Shown here piece after piece: positions 1-14,660 of a DNA stretch of 64,000 nt; within the stretch, counting starts at the first letter, position 1; every line of letters begins with the position of its first letter. The stretch is from Chelonoidis abingdonii (lineage: Eukaryota; Chordata; Testudines; Testudinidae), in NCBI RefSeq assembly GCF_003597395.2, contig NC_133771.1, forward strand, positions 43,973,283-44,037,282, written 5' to 3'. A model generated the notes under the pieces. It ran no database searches and was not told the DNA's origin. It saw nothing but the letters and a program-made list of their open reading frames with translations. The position numbers and the translations under genes are program-made.

Positions 1-343
1 TTTTCAGTTTAATTTATGTTGTTTGGGAATGGTTTAAGCTAAAGTGAAAATCCCACTTCTATACTGGAATAAGAATGTCTATATGGGGAGTAGAACTAAA
101 CATGCATAATAATATTGGCATAACTGGTAAAACTTTGTTATGTAGATAACCTTTTGTAAAGTAAGAACATTTAACATATCAGTTACTGAGAGACAATAAA
201 CATAAAATTCTACCAATATCAATTTCACAGTATACTGCATTTTCAGGCAGAACTGAGATCCAGAAGCTAAATTTACATTTTTTCATAAAAATAAGTTTCT
301 ACCCCTTGTGGCCAGAACAAAACCTTCCAAATGTAAACCAACG

Positions 344-533
344 GAGGAAGGGATAGCTCAGTGGTTTGAGCATTGGCCTGCTAAACCCAAGGTTGTAAGT
401 TCAATCCCTGAGGGAGCAGCTTAGGGATCTGAGGCAAAAATCAGTACTTGGTCCTGCTAGTGAAGGCAGGGGGCTAGACTTGATGACCTTTCAAGGTCCC
501 TTCCAGTTCTAGGTGATTGGTACATCTCTAATT
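344..533 (+). mobile_element. Turtle tRNA-derived SINE (Cry type)
   Basis: tRNA-like head with an A box (gatagctcagtggttt) and a B box (gttcaatccc). It is followed by a body ending in the turtle-type tail around gattggtacatctcta. It is a non-autonomous retroposon with its own internal Pol III promoter when young. I treat it as a SINE and not a tRNA gene because the 3' half does not fold as a tRNA and the tail is the SINE's. Confidence 0.8.
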
Positions 534-780
534 ATTTACAACCAATACAGTGACCAAGAGTATGTCTATGATGGAGATGGAAGATGTAATTTCCAGCTTG
601 AATAGATAATCTGTGATTCTATGAATCTGCACTGGCTCTGGTTGTGATAGCATTCTAAAAACAGAAGTGTAGCTGCAGCAACTGAGTGTCAGGATGGGCT
701 AGCTTCCCTGAATATGCACCTACTGTCTTCGCTGGGTATGTATTCATGGCAGCTAGCCCCTGTGTCACCACAGCTACACT

Positions 781-1064
781 TTGGCCTGGTCTACACTAGG
801 GGGGGGAGTCAATGAAAAATACATGAATAGCGTAGCTAAAGTCGAAGTATCTTATTTCAACTTTCCTCCCATCCTCATGGCACAGGATCGACGGCCGCGG
901 CTCCCCCTGTTGACTCCACTACCGTCGCTTGCTCTAGTGGAGTTTCAGAGTCGACAGGAGCGCGTTCGGGGATCGATATATCGCGTCTGGATGAGACGAG
1001 ATATATTGATCCCCGATAAACCGATCGCTACCCGCCGATCCGGCGGGTAGTGTAGACATACCCT
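781..1064. mobile_element. MITE with tgtctacacta-type ends
   Basis: The left end reads ggcctggtctacacta and the right end tagtgtagacataccc, imperfect inverted repeats. The interior is unusually CpG-rich for this AT-rich setting and holds palindromic GATC/ATCGAT runs. A 269-nt open frame crosses it but looks like chance. DNA transposon superfamily not settled. Confidence 0.6.
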
Positions 1065-2157
1065 TGTGTGTTTAGTGCGTTACCTTGATCAGAGATAGTT
1101 CAGGCATATCTGCTCAAACTGGGAATTATATCCCCAGCTCAAAGTGGAGCCATATACATTTAGTCTGAGCACGACTTGGAAAAATAGCTGTGTGAAGGGT
1201 TAACACCTTGATTTATCTCAGTAAGGTCTAACTTTAAATGTAATGATCACAACTAAATTTTCAATATTGTTAACTCTTTCACTCCCAATCATTATAGCTG
1301 TGCTTACCCCACAATACCAAACTACTTCCCAAACCTTGTAAATTTCAAAAGCCTCAATTGTTTCTATTTAGTTGCTAAAATCACGAGCTCTCTTTCTGAT
1401 TTTTACAATATAGTTAAGAGCTTTCAGTATAATATTTTGCAGTGAAATGAAAATTAAACAATCGGGGCAGCATCAAATACTTTGTATTAATATCAAATTA
1501 AATAATATAGAGGATAATACTGAATTAATCATATTATTCATTTTTCTTATTTAACACAATCTAAACCTTAATTTTAAAACATATGAAGCTACCACAAAAT
1601 GCCCCACAACAGAGATTAATCTTGCTGCAGAATAGACACGTCCAGGATATAATTCATCAATCCATCCTATGTAAGGTGTTTGCTCATGTTGGTGGCACTA
1701 CAACACATTCTTCCAATAAGAAACACTACTTTATGAATGGGGAATAATGCCAGAGGTGTCTAATATGCTCATGAAACAACAAATGACATGGTTTGTAACA
1801 TTTCCAGTTCATCATTTTTTTTTCTGTTCTCTAAAGGTCTAGTGAGTTTACATGAATACTGAATAATTTTGTCTCCTCCCTAAAAGAGTGAGTCTAAAAA
1901 GGGAGAGTTTAAGCTTGCATTTCCAAAGCAACTTGTATCAGCAGTGGAAGCCCACTTAACATCAGGGCAACATATTTATATTGGGAGCTGGCATAAATGG
2001 GGAAGATTTTCAAAGGCACAAATGGTAGTTAGACACTTTGAAAATCTCCCTAGGTGTAAGTACATTGACAAAATTATATCATTTCAAATTTCTCACTTGA
2101 GAATGGATAGTAGTTTAAAGAAAACATGGAAGCTTTTCACATACATATTCTGGTCAC
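1065..2157. other. Intron sequence, nothing recognised
   Basis: AT-rich intronic DNA of CSMD1. No exon, RNA gene or clear repeat found. Confidence 0.6.
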
Positions 2158-2172
2158 CATAAAAAGGTTGCA
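2158..2172. repeat. Left target-site duplication of the Penelope-like insertion
   Basis: 15 bp, cataaaaaggttgca, repeated exactly at 6021-6035. It defines the insertion boundaries at 2173 and 6020. Confidence 0.9.
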
Positions 2173-5100
2173 GAGAATCCTGTGGCACCTTATAGACTAA
2201 CAGAGGTTTTGGAGCATGAGCTTTCGTGGGTGAATACCCACTTCGTCGGATGGTCGTAGTGGAAAAATTCCGATCATGCCAGGGCAGGTTGTATATTATA
2301 TTGCTATGTCAAGACAAATTGCTAGGGAGGATAAATGAGGTAGTTCCCAATAGGCGCAGGGCATTGAGGCTCTGTATCTAGCAGTCTAGGTATTATTAAG
2401 AATAACCCGGTAACAGTGGATCACTTGTCGTGAGGAGAGGGGATAAATGAATACTCTTTCTGTAATGTTGCAAACCATTCACAGTCTTTCGTATCAATCT
2501 GAGCTGACCGGTTGTCAAGGATTTGCAGATGACCTGTAGCCTCAGCGTTTCCTTTCTATGAAGTCTAGTCTGAAGTTTTTTGTGCTTGCGTCTGGATGGC
2601 CACCTATTAAGCGTCTGCTATAGTGTGTGGCCACAGGAGGTGTTGAAGTGCTCTTCCTTACAGTTTTTGTATATTGCCATTCCTAATATCTGATTTGTGT
2701 CCATGTTCATCCTTTTCCGTACCGAGACCTGTTCCCAGTTTTGAGCCTGAGTTAAATGTAACCATAGGCACGAGGGCCATTTGCTGGCATATTGGATCTT
2801 GGCATATATTATATTGTGGATTTAGCAAGCGAGTGAATGAAGACCGGGCTTTTTTGGATGGTGCGGCTTATCTGCTTAGGGTCCTGTGATGGTGTCCCAA
2901 CCAAGAACAATGATACAGTTCTGTTTTGGTGATATTGCGAAAGCCTCTACCTTTCGCAGTCTTCGACTCAATAAGAATACCTTCATGACAACACTCACTG
3001 AAACAGTGGTATGCACTGCATACGACAAGTGGTACCCTCCCACCAGCAGCACAAGAAAGAAGAACCTCCACATGCGGAGGTCCTACCTGGAGTGGGTCGA
3101 TGATATGGGGGACAGTCTGCGAACTTCACATTGGAATGCTCTCGGCCGCGGAAGAATGTTGCAAACAAGACAGCAAAATTTGTGGAAGGAACAAAACAAA
3201 AAAACCTATACCATTGCTTGCCACTCATAATCTGCTAAGTTCTCGATGCGTGCAGGACACGCCCAATGCCATCCACACGCGTCTCAGAAACCCCACCTGA
3301 CCGATCATCAAATGCGGCCTGGATATCCCAATAGAAACGGAGCTGCTGTCGTCATTCAATAGAGACAGTCTCTGATCTTACCAAAGGTGAGCCGCCAGAC
3401 AATCTCTAGTCCCAATACCCAAATTCTAATAGGGCCACTTCCCTCCAGATCTCACTGAGGAATTACACTAAGAAACTACCACCATTGCTACCTCAGGACA
3501 CTCCTACCACTAACACCGAACAAATAACATACCCTCAGAGCCCCGACCAGGGTGTATTCTATTCTACTACCAAAGATCCCAACCCAAACAAATCCTGGAT
3601 GCCCCATCATCTCAGGAGACATATGGCCATTTCCCTACCACTGATAGAAGGGACTGTCTGGATACGGTGGACTCATCTACTCAGAACCGGATACCGCACC
3701 AGACACTCCCAATTGACGTTATTGCTCCGCACCAACCCCCACTGATTTCTTAGAGGAATCACTTACAAATGCATGGTCAGCCCTTCCAGAAAAACCGCAT
3801 CCTAGCCACCATTGAAAGGTTTGTAGACGGCTCTCTACACACAAAACATCCCACACACAGATGGAATACCATGCTGTCAGGACAACTATCCCATATATAT
3901 CTGTCTACTGAGAGAGCTGTGTCTGAGCTCTGTGCCTTTACTCACACACAACTATTTCAAATTTGACATGAACAGAGGTATGCATATCTCACACTCCATG
4001 TGCACTGCTCATTAGGGCTCACACCGCATGGCCCCACAATATGGCCTAATATGGTTATGGCCGGACCTGGCAAACAAACACTTCCTCAAGCTCTCGATTC
4101 CACTCATGCCCCTTCCTCTTACCTACTGGCTACATTAGATGACCAATTCTTCATCATCTGGGACCCATGGAAGGAAGACTTCTGAAAAAAAAGATTTCCA
4201 CCACGAATTCAACAGCTATTTGCCATCCCCACCATCAACCTCTAAACCTGCGGCCCAACTCTACATCTGAGGTTCGGAAGTCCACTTTTTCTACAAGATA
4301 CCCACACATATAATTGCTCACCGTGTCACAAATACAAACTGTTGTTATTATGGTTCACATGATTTTAATCTATCCTACCCACTGTATCAAGAGAAACCGC
4401 GTAGCCAGTATGCCGCTTTGATGCTCCTACCTTCTATTTGCCTCTTCTATGCTTTCTCATCCCGGGCACATCACGTATGCGACCATTCTTACAGTACCTC
4501 AACTTGCCGTAATCAAATATTCATGCAGTCGTATGCTCTAATACACCCTCGGATGTGTACTATCATCTGAGATCAACACTCTTACCCCAAATCCCTCACA
4601 TCCAAGCCATTTAATTTTCGTCAAATCAAACTTACTAATTACTCCTCACGATGTGATCCATTTAATGGGACGGGTGATAAATCTAGGTAGTAAACTCATC
4701 AGCAGCCAGTCCGTTTCTTTCTTATCTCAAAGAGGTCTCTATTCGCTGAGGCCTGCAATACAACCGCTATCGTGGTTTAAGAAATCTTACCAAGCAGGAC
4801 TCAAATCTATGGCCACTCTACATATCCAGGCGCGCTCTTAGCTATATCCCCTCACATAAATTGCATCTTTGGCATCATCTGAGTGAGAAATCGTTACAAT
4901 ACGCACAATGTCCTTGCATAAGACATTCATGCTACCTATCAGACTTTCGGATTGTCAAGAGCCTGTTGAACTAGTTTGAAGCTGAGAAGGAGCTCCAGCG
5001 TGTTTTGCCCGCGTGCAGCGGCTCAATGGGCAAAGTCGCCTCGTCGCTACACACGAGACACGCTGCGTAGCCCCGTCACGACTACTGCGGTTGTAGGCAC

Positions 5101-6020
5101 GGTCTAAATTCTTCAATCCCATCTAGTCAAAGTCGTCACTGATCAAAGCCCACCGACACTCAGTGGATTATTGCACAGACCTATTAAGATCTACATATCG
5201 AGCTATTTCTTTCGAGGATATACTTATGCAGACCATCTCTTATAATTGATCATTAAACACAATACACCATATTTGCCACCAACCTCGCTAGTGAATTTTA
5301 CCTCGAGACTCTTGCCCAATAAGTATCCTACACCAGCTGATCCATCACTCAAGCGATACTAACACCCTGACTACAGCATGATCAAGCCAGCAGACAACGA
5401 ATCACTCGCGCCTATTCATGATTATTTTGCATTCATTCAACATCCTGCAAAGAATCCGACCCGCATCTCAGCACAATCTCATACGTCGTCAATGAACACC
5501 ATTGTAAAAAATTATAGCTGTTGTCAACGCCGCTCTCATGCCCGCGTTTATCATCTATCGCTCCATACTCCTCCTCGCATCTCAACGAGACCAAACTTGC
5601 TTATAGACTCAGTCAATACAACCGGGGATAAATAAAAGCATAAAAAGAACATACTATATACACTCGTCCTCAGTAATCACCTAACATAACTCTCTCCTTT
5701 TAATTTGACACCATCAGCTCAGGACTGAACAAAGACTGTGAATGGCTTGCCAACTACAGAAGCAGTTTCTCCTCTCTTGGTTTTCACACCTCAGCTGCTA
5801 GAACAGGGCCTCATCCTCCCTCATTGAACTAACCTCGTTATCTCTAGCTTGCTTGCTAGCATATATGTATCTGCCCCTGGAAATTTCCACTACATACATC
5901 CGACGAAGTGGGTATTATCCCACGAAAGCTCATGCTCCAGAACGTCTGTTAGTCTACAAGGTGCCACAGGATTCTCTGCTGCTTTTACAGATCCAGACTA
6001 ACACGGCTACCCCTCTGATA
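2173..6020. mobile_element. Penelope-like retroelement, inverted composite insertion
   Basis: 3848-bp insertion bounded by a perfect 15-bp duplication. Its two ends are inverted copies of the same 3' terminus: 2173-2250 matches the reverse complement of about 5895-5975, including ctttcgtggg and acccacttcgtcgga. The left part (to about 3.1 kb) is a minus-strand piece that still resembles the endonuclease end of the element; in minus-strand translation near 2600-2720 remnants correspond to a GHKSDIRNGNIQK-like stretch. The right part runs plus strand: an ILATI-like stretch near 3790, then a reverse-transcriptase motif C remnant LDDQFFIIWD with the Asp pair at 4138-4143. All frames are broken by indels and stops. 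Penelope-like elements encode RT plus a GIY-YIG nuclease and often insert in inverted or tandem pairs, which fits. Confidence 0.85.
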
Positions 6021-6035
6021 CATAAAAAGGTTGCA
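6021..6035. repeat. Right target-site duplication of the Penelope-like insertion
   Basis: Exact 15-bp copy of 2158-2172. It lies 22 nt from the edge of exon 6058-6154, on its donor side. Confidence 0.9.
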
Positions 6036-6057
6036 TTTAGCCAGACCATATGCTTAC

Positions 6058-6154
6058 CTGAAAAGCTTCCCAGTCGCGGTGCTGTCATATCTCCACCATC
6101 ATAGATTTCAAGGGAGTCCCAGTTATGTTCTGTGGCAAAACTTATGACCTGGAT
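6058..6154 (-). CDS. CSMD1: CSMD1 exon: CUB domain, part 2
   Basis: 97-nt exon encoding IQVISFATEHNWDSLEIYDG and then GDMTAPRLGSFSG. This is the central CUB stretch with a complete calcium-binding style set: Glu, Trp-Asp and the DGGD turn. The acceptor is tttacag before ATCCAG (phase 0) and the donor is TCAG followed by gtaagc. It is the last CSMD1 exon in the window. The next exon expected, which closes this CUB, was not found in 1-6057 and must lie beyond the left edge. Confidence 0.94.
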
Positions 6155-6510
6155 CTGTAAAACAATGCCATTAAGTATTTATTTTTCAATCCAAATAATT
6201 ATATTTAAATGAATGCTCTAAAAATAAAAATTAAAAAAAAAATTAAAAAAAACATAAAAAACCCCAAACCAGACACAAACAAAGTGAAACAAACAAACAA
6301 AAAAAAGGCCTGGAAAAAATGTAAATAAAAACGAAAGTAAAAGAAATGTATTCTTATTCTCCACTTTCTTTTCTTTTGTATAGTCATCTACACTTGTGCA
6401 AAATTAGTGCAAAACATCACCATGTAGGACTAAAAATTTTTGCACACACATTGCACAGGTACAAAGGAGTACACAAGGTGCAAGAAAATAAAAAATCATG
6501 CTCTAACTAT

Positions 6511-6622
6511 GGTCCCAGTCCTGCAATCAGATCATCTAGTGTAGACCTCTACTTCTGTGTATGCTCAATTGACATCAATGGAGCTGTAAATGGAAGCAGG
6601 ATCAGATTGCAGGATTGGGACC
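6511..6622. mobile_element. Small palindromic MITE
   Basis: 112-bp unit with inverted ends: ggtcccagtcctgcaatc at 6511-6528 against gattgcaggattgggacc at 6605-6622, one mismatch. It has no coding capacity. The superfamily is not assigned, and I see no clear target duplication. Confidence 0.6.
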
Positions 6623-6740
6623 TATCTTTGCTATTCTACTCGGTTAAAAAAGGAAGCTGCTAGTGACTACTGACGTTAAATCCATTTTTTCTGCACAACA
6701 GAGTGAGCAAAAAATAAAAATAAAAATAAAAATGAGATTA

Positions 6741-8226
<1,486 letters not shown>

Positions 8227-9293
8227 TCATCATCTGAGAAATAAATAAATTACTACACACACACACTCCCATATACATATACATACACACTAGCATTTAT
8301 AATATGTAATTTAACTTTACATAATACTTGTTGCACTCAAGTATTATGTAAAGTACCTTAAAGCCCTTTAAGAATAAGTAGTTGGGTAAAGGCATCACAG
8401 TGACTACGTGGACAAACACAGCAGTAATTATATATTAGTTAGTTAAAAGTTTGTCTGCAGCCATAGATATCAGATTTCCCCCACCCCCTGTATTTTTTAT
8501 TTTTAAATTGGTGGGATACCAGAACTTGCCTCTTATACATCATTTTAAAAAAATGGCTGAGATACATTATTTCTAACAAATAATTGAGCTCAACAAACTA
8601 TAAAACTGATTTATAATATAAGCACATTTTGAAAATTTAAGTACAAAAAATTCAGGTATTGGAGGAAGTGTTATAAACGTTCATTTCTACATAAATGCTA
8701 TTTTTTGCTTGCTAGCTCACCACCATTACTATATAAACAAGTGTCTGTTTGAAGTTACTATTTATTTGGGAATCTAGTGGTGTGTTGGTTAGCTGGAAAT
8801 TATAATCTAGTGTATCAAGTGTAGTACTTCAGAGACCATTCTCCTTAACATATTATTTTCATTTGACTTTTGTAGAAATAATCTTATAATTAATACATAA
8901 TTATATGCAACAGAAAGTACCATTTATAAATTAAGACAATATACAAAAATATATACAAGAAAAATAAATGATAGAAGCACCATTTGTGCCACCATAGTTA
9001 CGGCTTGTGTTGTAATAAAATAATTCTACTTAAATTATCCTTTCTGCTCATGAATATGAGTTAGACCTCTACGTGGCACTCACATTCATGGACTTTGTTT
9101 TATCTTTACTGTTTTTTCAGCAGATCTGCCAGAACTATCAGTTCCAAAAGCAAGACAGTGGACCTAGGTATCAAACTAGATCTCATGAAATAACAGTGAG
9201 TACTCCTGGGCCACCAGTTTTCACTGGAACCTCATACTAAAAACATATGGGATGGCAAAAAAATGATTTTAAAACAGTAAAAGTAATCAAGGT

Positions 9294-9659
9294 TGAGGGC
9301 TAGATTTTGATTTTGGCAGAGCAAGGTGTGTCAGCTGTGCCACACTAGTTGCCTTCCCAGGAGGTGTCATGACTCAGAGATATCTATGAGCCACAGTTAG
9401 TTACTCCATTTTCTCCTATTTCCAATTTCAAGTTTACAAATTTACTGCTGGCCTACTGCAGCAGCAAATCACTTTATCTCTCTGTCTCACAACACGCTCA
9501 CACCCAGGCTCATCTACTATGGCCAGTGAGAAGAAGCCAAGAACTCATTCATACATACCTGGATCAGAGACTTAGGTAGCCTTTGAAGGGACAGGGAGAT
9601 TCTTATCTCCTCTTACTCCTTTATGCAGGTTTATACTCTGAATCAGAATCTAGCCCTCA
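9294..9659. mobile_element. MITE with tgagggctagatt ends
   Basis: 366-bp unit whose ends form an inverted repeat: tgagggctagattttgatt on the left against aatcagaatctagccctca on the right. It has no coding capacity. Non-autonomous DNA transposon of unassigned superfamily; no convincing target duplication seen. Confidence 0.6.
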
Positions 9660-11969
9660 GTTATTAAAGTAAAAAGGTTAAACTTAAAAAAAAACAAAAC
9701 ATGTTTTAAGGTATAGAGATGCAGTGTCAGAATACCCCAATAGCCTTAACTCTGCCTTAGAATAACACCGTTTAATAACCATATGATCATGTTTTTTAGA
9801 ATTTGTCATTCCTATTTAGATTAAACTGAATTTTGAAGACTTATTTGATTCTTCCCCCACTCCACCTTCATGTTGTCACTAAAGGAAACCTTACCATGAA
9901 GAAAAATGAATATTAATCCTAATAAAAAATATTTAAAACAGTTATTCTACAGTATTCAGTAAAACAGTATTTCAGTGAGTTTTACCTATATGGGCAATTT
10001 GAAGACTCTGCATTATTTCATTACTGAGATCAAGAGGAACAAAAAACAAAGCCAAAAAAAAAATCCATGAGACCAGCTGCTAAATTTCTTAAAGGGACTT
10101 TTAAAAATATATTCTTATTAAAATATATAAAACACTTCAATTAATTCAAATATCTACTTGGAGCAAGTAAATGAAGGAGCAAGCACAAGAGCATATTGAA
10201 ATCCTGTATCGTGGCCTGCTCATCATTCTGCATATCAGAGGAAGAAGGATCTGTACTGTCACAGACTGAGCCACATAAAATATTTTCTCTTGAAATCTCT
10301 AACTTGATGTCGAAGCAAGCACAGGACACTGACGAAAAATCAGACTAGACCATTCCCAATCTTTTTTATATGTGATTGTTCCCAGCTGCAGATTTCAGCA
10401 GGCTTAACCCTAATATTCTAGAAGGCTAACAGTAGGATCTGAATAGATGAGGTACTTATTCAGACCAATATTATACATAATTGTTCTGTGAAATATAGGG
10501 AAATGTAGCTATCAGAGCAAAGGAAATGAAGAAGAGATAGATGAGACATGTAGAAAAAATAAGTTTTTCAGAAAGTGTCACTGGAAAAATCATTAAACCT
10601 GAATTCAAAGCCACAAACCTCATCTGTTGCTTGTTAGGACCAGAATTTGAAATATTGCAGGCTATAACCTTCTATTCCTCCAGCCCTCCTTCTAGCTTTT
10701 GCCTATAATGTTGGCAAACTAGACTTCTCAGACTGTATTACAGAGAAATTCTATTTTCTATAGTAATTATTCTCCATCTTTTGGTAAATGTTTCACATTG
10801 CTGTGAAACAAAATTGAAATCAGCCCAGTGGAAAAGTGAACAGGAAATAAGGTCAGCCTGGAATAGAGAGTGATAAATAAAATGACTGACTTTCAAGGCC
10901 AGATTAGTGTGTTCATTCAGAGTGTGGATGCTATTCTCCAGTGTATTTATAATGTTCGCAAGCAGGCAGTGCTGGAAATGCGTTCACATATTTCAGAAGA
11001 GAGAAAAAAATTGAGGTAATCTTTATTAATGTAATTAAATGCCTCAAATGCATTGCACTAGCAACATTTGTACTAACTTGAGATCCTAATGTATCCACTT
11101 ATCAAAATGTACACAAAAATAGTATCATGATTCTCCTGAGATAAGTCAAGTATGATTGTTTGATTCATTTTGTGATGCTGAGGGTAGCATTTTCTATTTC
11201 TCAAAACCAGTTCCGTTCAGTTACTACCACTACTAATTCTGCAGTTCAGTATAGTAGACCGAAATGAAGCACAGCATAAGGTATTCCTAGAGATATATTC
11301 TTCTGCAGTAAAATATATGCATATGCTTCATCAAATGAAAGCTTTGTGTTCATTTCAAATTCTTTGAAAGGCAACTTGTCACAGACTACAAATAATTAGA
11401 CAAAGAAGGTGTTTGGGAAAGCACATACATGAAAACAATTGAAAGCTACAATTCAGATGGAGATAGATGATATGAAGAAATCATAAAATCAAAGAGCAAT
11501 TCTCTCCTTTAAAATTATATAGATTACTCCCTCTTTCCCCCTCCCCTTTATTTTGTGCATGGTAAATTTAAATTTCAATGACTTCTTTTAAATTATAGAC
11601 ATGAAAGACTGACAGCACTAGCTACAACCAGACTAGCGTGTGCAAGCATGATGAAATGAAATATTTCTACACATAAAAGGAATAATTCTGCCTGTTCACA
11701 TCTGATTTTTAGCATTCCTACTAACTTTAGCTTCTGAAATACTCCTGAGGTGAACTAGTCCTTTAGAGCAAATTGCTGTATACCAAGGCATGACAGTGTT
11801 GTGATTTGGAGGAAAAAAAGAAAAAAGATCAATATATTGAATAAGAATTAAACTGTGCTTATAATGTTTATTTTGCTTACGACTAACCCTATATTTGAAT
11901 CCAAGTCATTAGAGGTCAAAAAAACTTACTGGCAACATTAACATCGTATGGAGAGTTTCATAAATTTTG

Positions 11970-12175
11970 ACTTTTCACTGACTCGTTACCAAACCTTACC
12001 TCACATTTCTCTACTGCTTCCCGCAGCTCCCATTGGCCAGGAATGGCGAATCAAAGCCACTGAGAGTTGTGAGCAGACAAACCTGTGGATGCTCAGGTTA
12101 ACAAAGAGTCTCGTGGCCTGCCAGGGGCTTATGCTGAACAAGTTGTGAACCAAGTTTAGGAACCCCTGCTCTACA
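11970..12175 (+). repeat. Diverged interspersed repeat (same family as 34480-34645)
   Basis: Shares the order cttcccgcagctcccattg, a conserved centre and a closing ttaggaacccctg with a second copy at about 34480-34645 (cttcccgcagcccccattg, ttgctgatccctg). The ends resemble hAT termini. The 66-codon frame inside has no support. Confidence 0.5.
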
Positions 12176-12623
12176 CTATTGTTATGAGGTGGGTTAAAAT
12201 CTCATTGAAAATGATGTATGAACTCGCCCTTCTTTAAGACAGTTTTAAGAGACAGTTAAGGGGCTATACCTTAAACAAAATACAATGTAGTCTGCCCAGA
12301 ACCTAGCATGACGTGGATAGAGGATTCCAGTAGACATTGTTCTGATCAGGTATATGTGTTTATATGTGAGTATGGCAAAAATCTAACTGGAGAGGGAATA
12401 GACAAAAAACTGGGAAAGAAAGAAAACCAAGCACCAGCCTGTAAGCACAGTTTGAGATCCTAGAGAAGTCTAAAGAAAGGTTCTAAGTCTACTGCTGCCT
12501 AAGGAGGCTTGGGGCTGTAGAGAAAGAACATATGGCCTGTTTTCATTTGCTCCCAAAGGATGTATATTTTTTTAACACAAGTTTATAATCTATCTCCTCC
12601 TGTCTTCACCAATACAAAGTTCT

Positions 12624-12891
12624 AGAGCTGGTGTACACTAGAAAATTAGGTTATCAATACTACGTCACTTAGAGGTTTAAAATATCCACACCCCTGAATG
12701 ATATTGTTAAGATGACCTAAGACCCGTGTAGACGGTGTTAAGTTGACAGAAGAATTCTAGCATCAATCTAGCTACCGCCTCTTGGGGAGGTGGATTACCT
12801 ATGCCAACAGGAGAACACCTCCTGTCGCCATAGGTAGTGTCTACATTGAAGCACTATAGCAGCTGTAGCATTTTAAGTGTATATAAGCCCC
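12624..12891. mobile_element. MITE with gtgtacacta ends
   Basis: The left end has ggtgtacactag and the right end ttaagtgtatata, a decayed inverted pair. The centre (accgcctcttggggaggtgg, then the palindromic ggagaacacctcctgtc) is typical of a dispersed turtle/sauropsid MITE. No coding capacity. Confidence 0.55.
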
Positions 12892-13610
12892 TGGAAAAAC
12901 AGAGTTCCAGTCCAAATATAAGACATCTCTGACAATCTTTGCTCAACACTGAACTTCTAACAGTTATAAGATAACAAGCACTAAGTATTTGAATCTCGTG
13001 TTCATAATCAGGTAAAATTCCCACTAGTTTCAATAGAAGTTTCACTTAATTAAGGGTTAACAGGGTTATGTTTTAAATATAGTAGCTAAAGAGTGATGGA
13101 TGTGAGACATAGCCAAATTTCTGATTCTCACTTGTCTAGTACAATGGCTCTATACAACTACTCAATACAAAATAAACACAGAAATAATACTCAAGTCTAC
13201 TTGTCAGGTAATAAAAATATGAGGTTAATTGTAGTTGCATTCAATTTGTGGATTATTATTCTTATTATTTACACATAAAGATGATAGCACTACCAAACAC
13301 ACAACAGAAAGAGAGAGACAGAGAGAGAACCTCTCTGACTTGTTAAAAATAACCAGCTGCTGAGCAGTTTTTCAACAACACATCTATTCAACACTACAGA
13401 AGTGCCACAATAGACCAGACCCTCAGTGAAGTCAATGGAGTTTAAACCAGTTTAAACCATCTGAGAATCTGTCCCAATATGTCCATGAACAGTCTGTTCC
13501 ACACTGTATATCAAAATTATTCCAGCTAAAAGAATCCTATAAACATCGTGTGATCTAATAAACGTATCAATCCAGTCATGTAGATGAGATTAGCACCATT
13601 GACTCTGTCA

Positions 13611-13754
<144 letters not shown>

Positions 13755-14660
13755 TTAAGAAGGGAAAGAAAAGGAAGAGAGAGAGTGGAAAAATTGAAAT
13801 AAAGACTGGAAAGATGAGAGTATTTTAGATTTTAATAAAATATCCTGTTGAAAAAAAACTGATAGAGAATGGTACATTTTTCTTCTTTTTTCCTTCCATG
13901 TTTTAGTATAAAAAATTCTGCAAATCATATTTAGCAACATTACATTTGCCGTTGGAAGTATACAGAAATAATCATCAAACAGAAACATTTTATGATGTAC
14001 AATTATATTGTTTATAAACTTTCTGATATCTACTGAAGCTATTGGGATTATAGCTGTAATAAATTGCTTGCCTGGGAGTCTGTTACCCTTTTGGGCCAAT
14101 GTCATTTGAAGAGTTTTTTCCAGAGTTTATCTGTGACTGACAGCTTTAGCTTGCATTCCAAAATGCATTAAACAATTAAAAGGCTTTCAAAAGAGCCCTA
14201 AGGTCTCTCTCTATAAAGACGGAATATATAATTTAAAAACAAAACAAAACTAAAACTAAAACGAGAGAAAATAGGTCCTCGACTCTCTTTTTGAAGTGAA
14301 TCTTTCTCTGTCTCTGTGAAATATTTAACATATTACATGAGTAACATTAGATTATTAAATAGATCTCCTAAAAGCAATTCAATTTAAAATAATTTTAGCT
14401 CATCACTTGGCATGTTCTGAATGTCTTCTCCTCAAGGCAAGCTTTGCAAACCTGGAAGGCTAACATAAGAAGTCATGAAGAAACTTTAAATATTTTCTCA
14501 TTTGCTAAATGCATATCAAAATACAGATTTCCAACTTCCTATTATATCTATATTTATATATAGATATATAGATATTTGTGTATTTTATTTTGTATTTCTG
14601 CAATTTTGACATGCACAGTTTACCACTCGATTATGACAAAGGTGTGCTTACTGTTTAGCA

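Noticed and set aside
344..420. Possible tRNA gene
   Set aside because: A and B boxes are present, but the 3' half and tail are those of a turtle SINE and no cloverleaf closes.
1..2157. Next CSMD1 exon (end of the third CUB)
   Set aside because: No minus-strand stretch with the expected SNQLYLHF-like text and splice sites was found.
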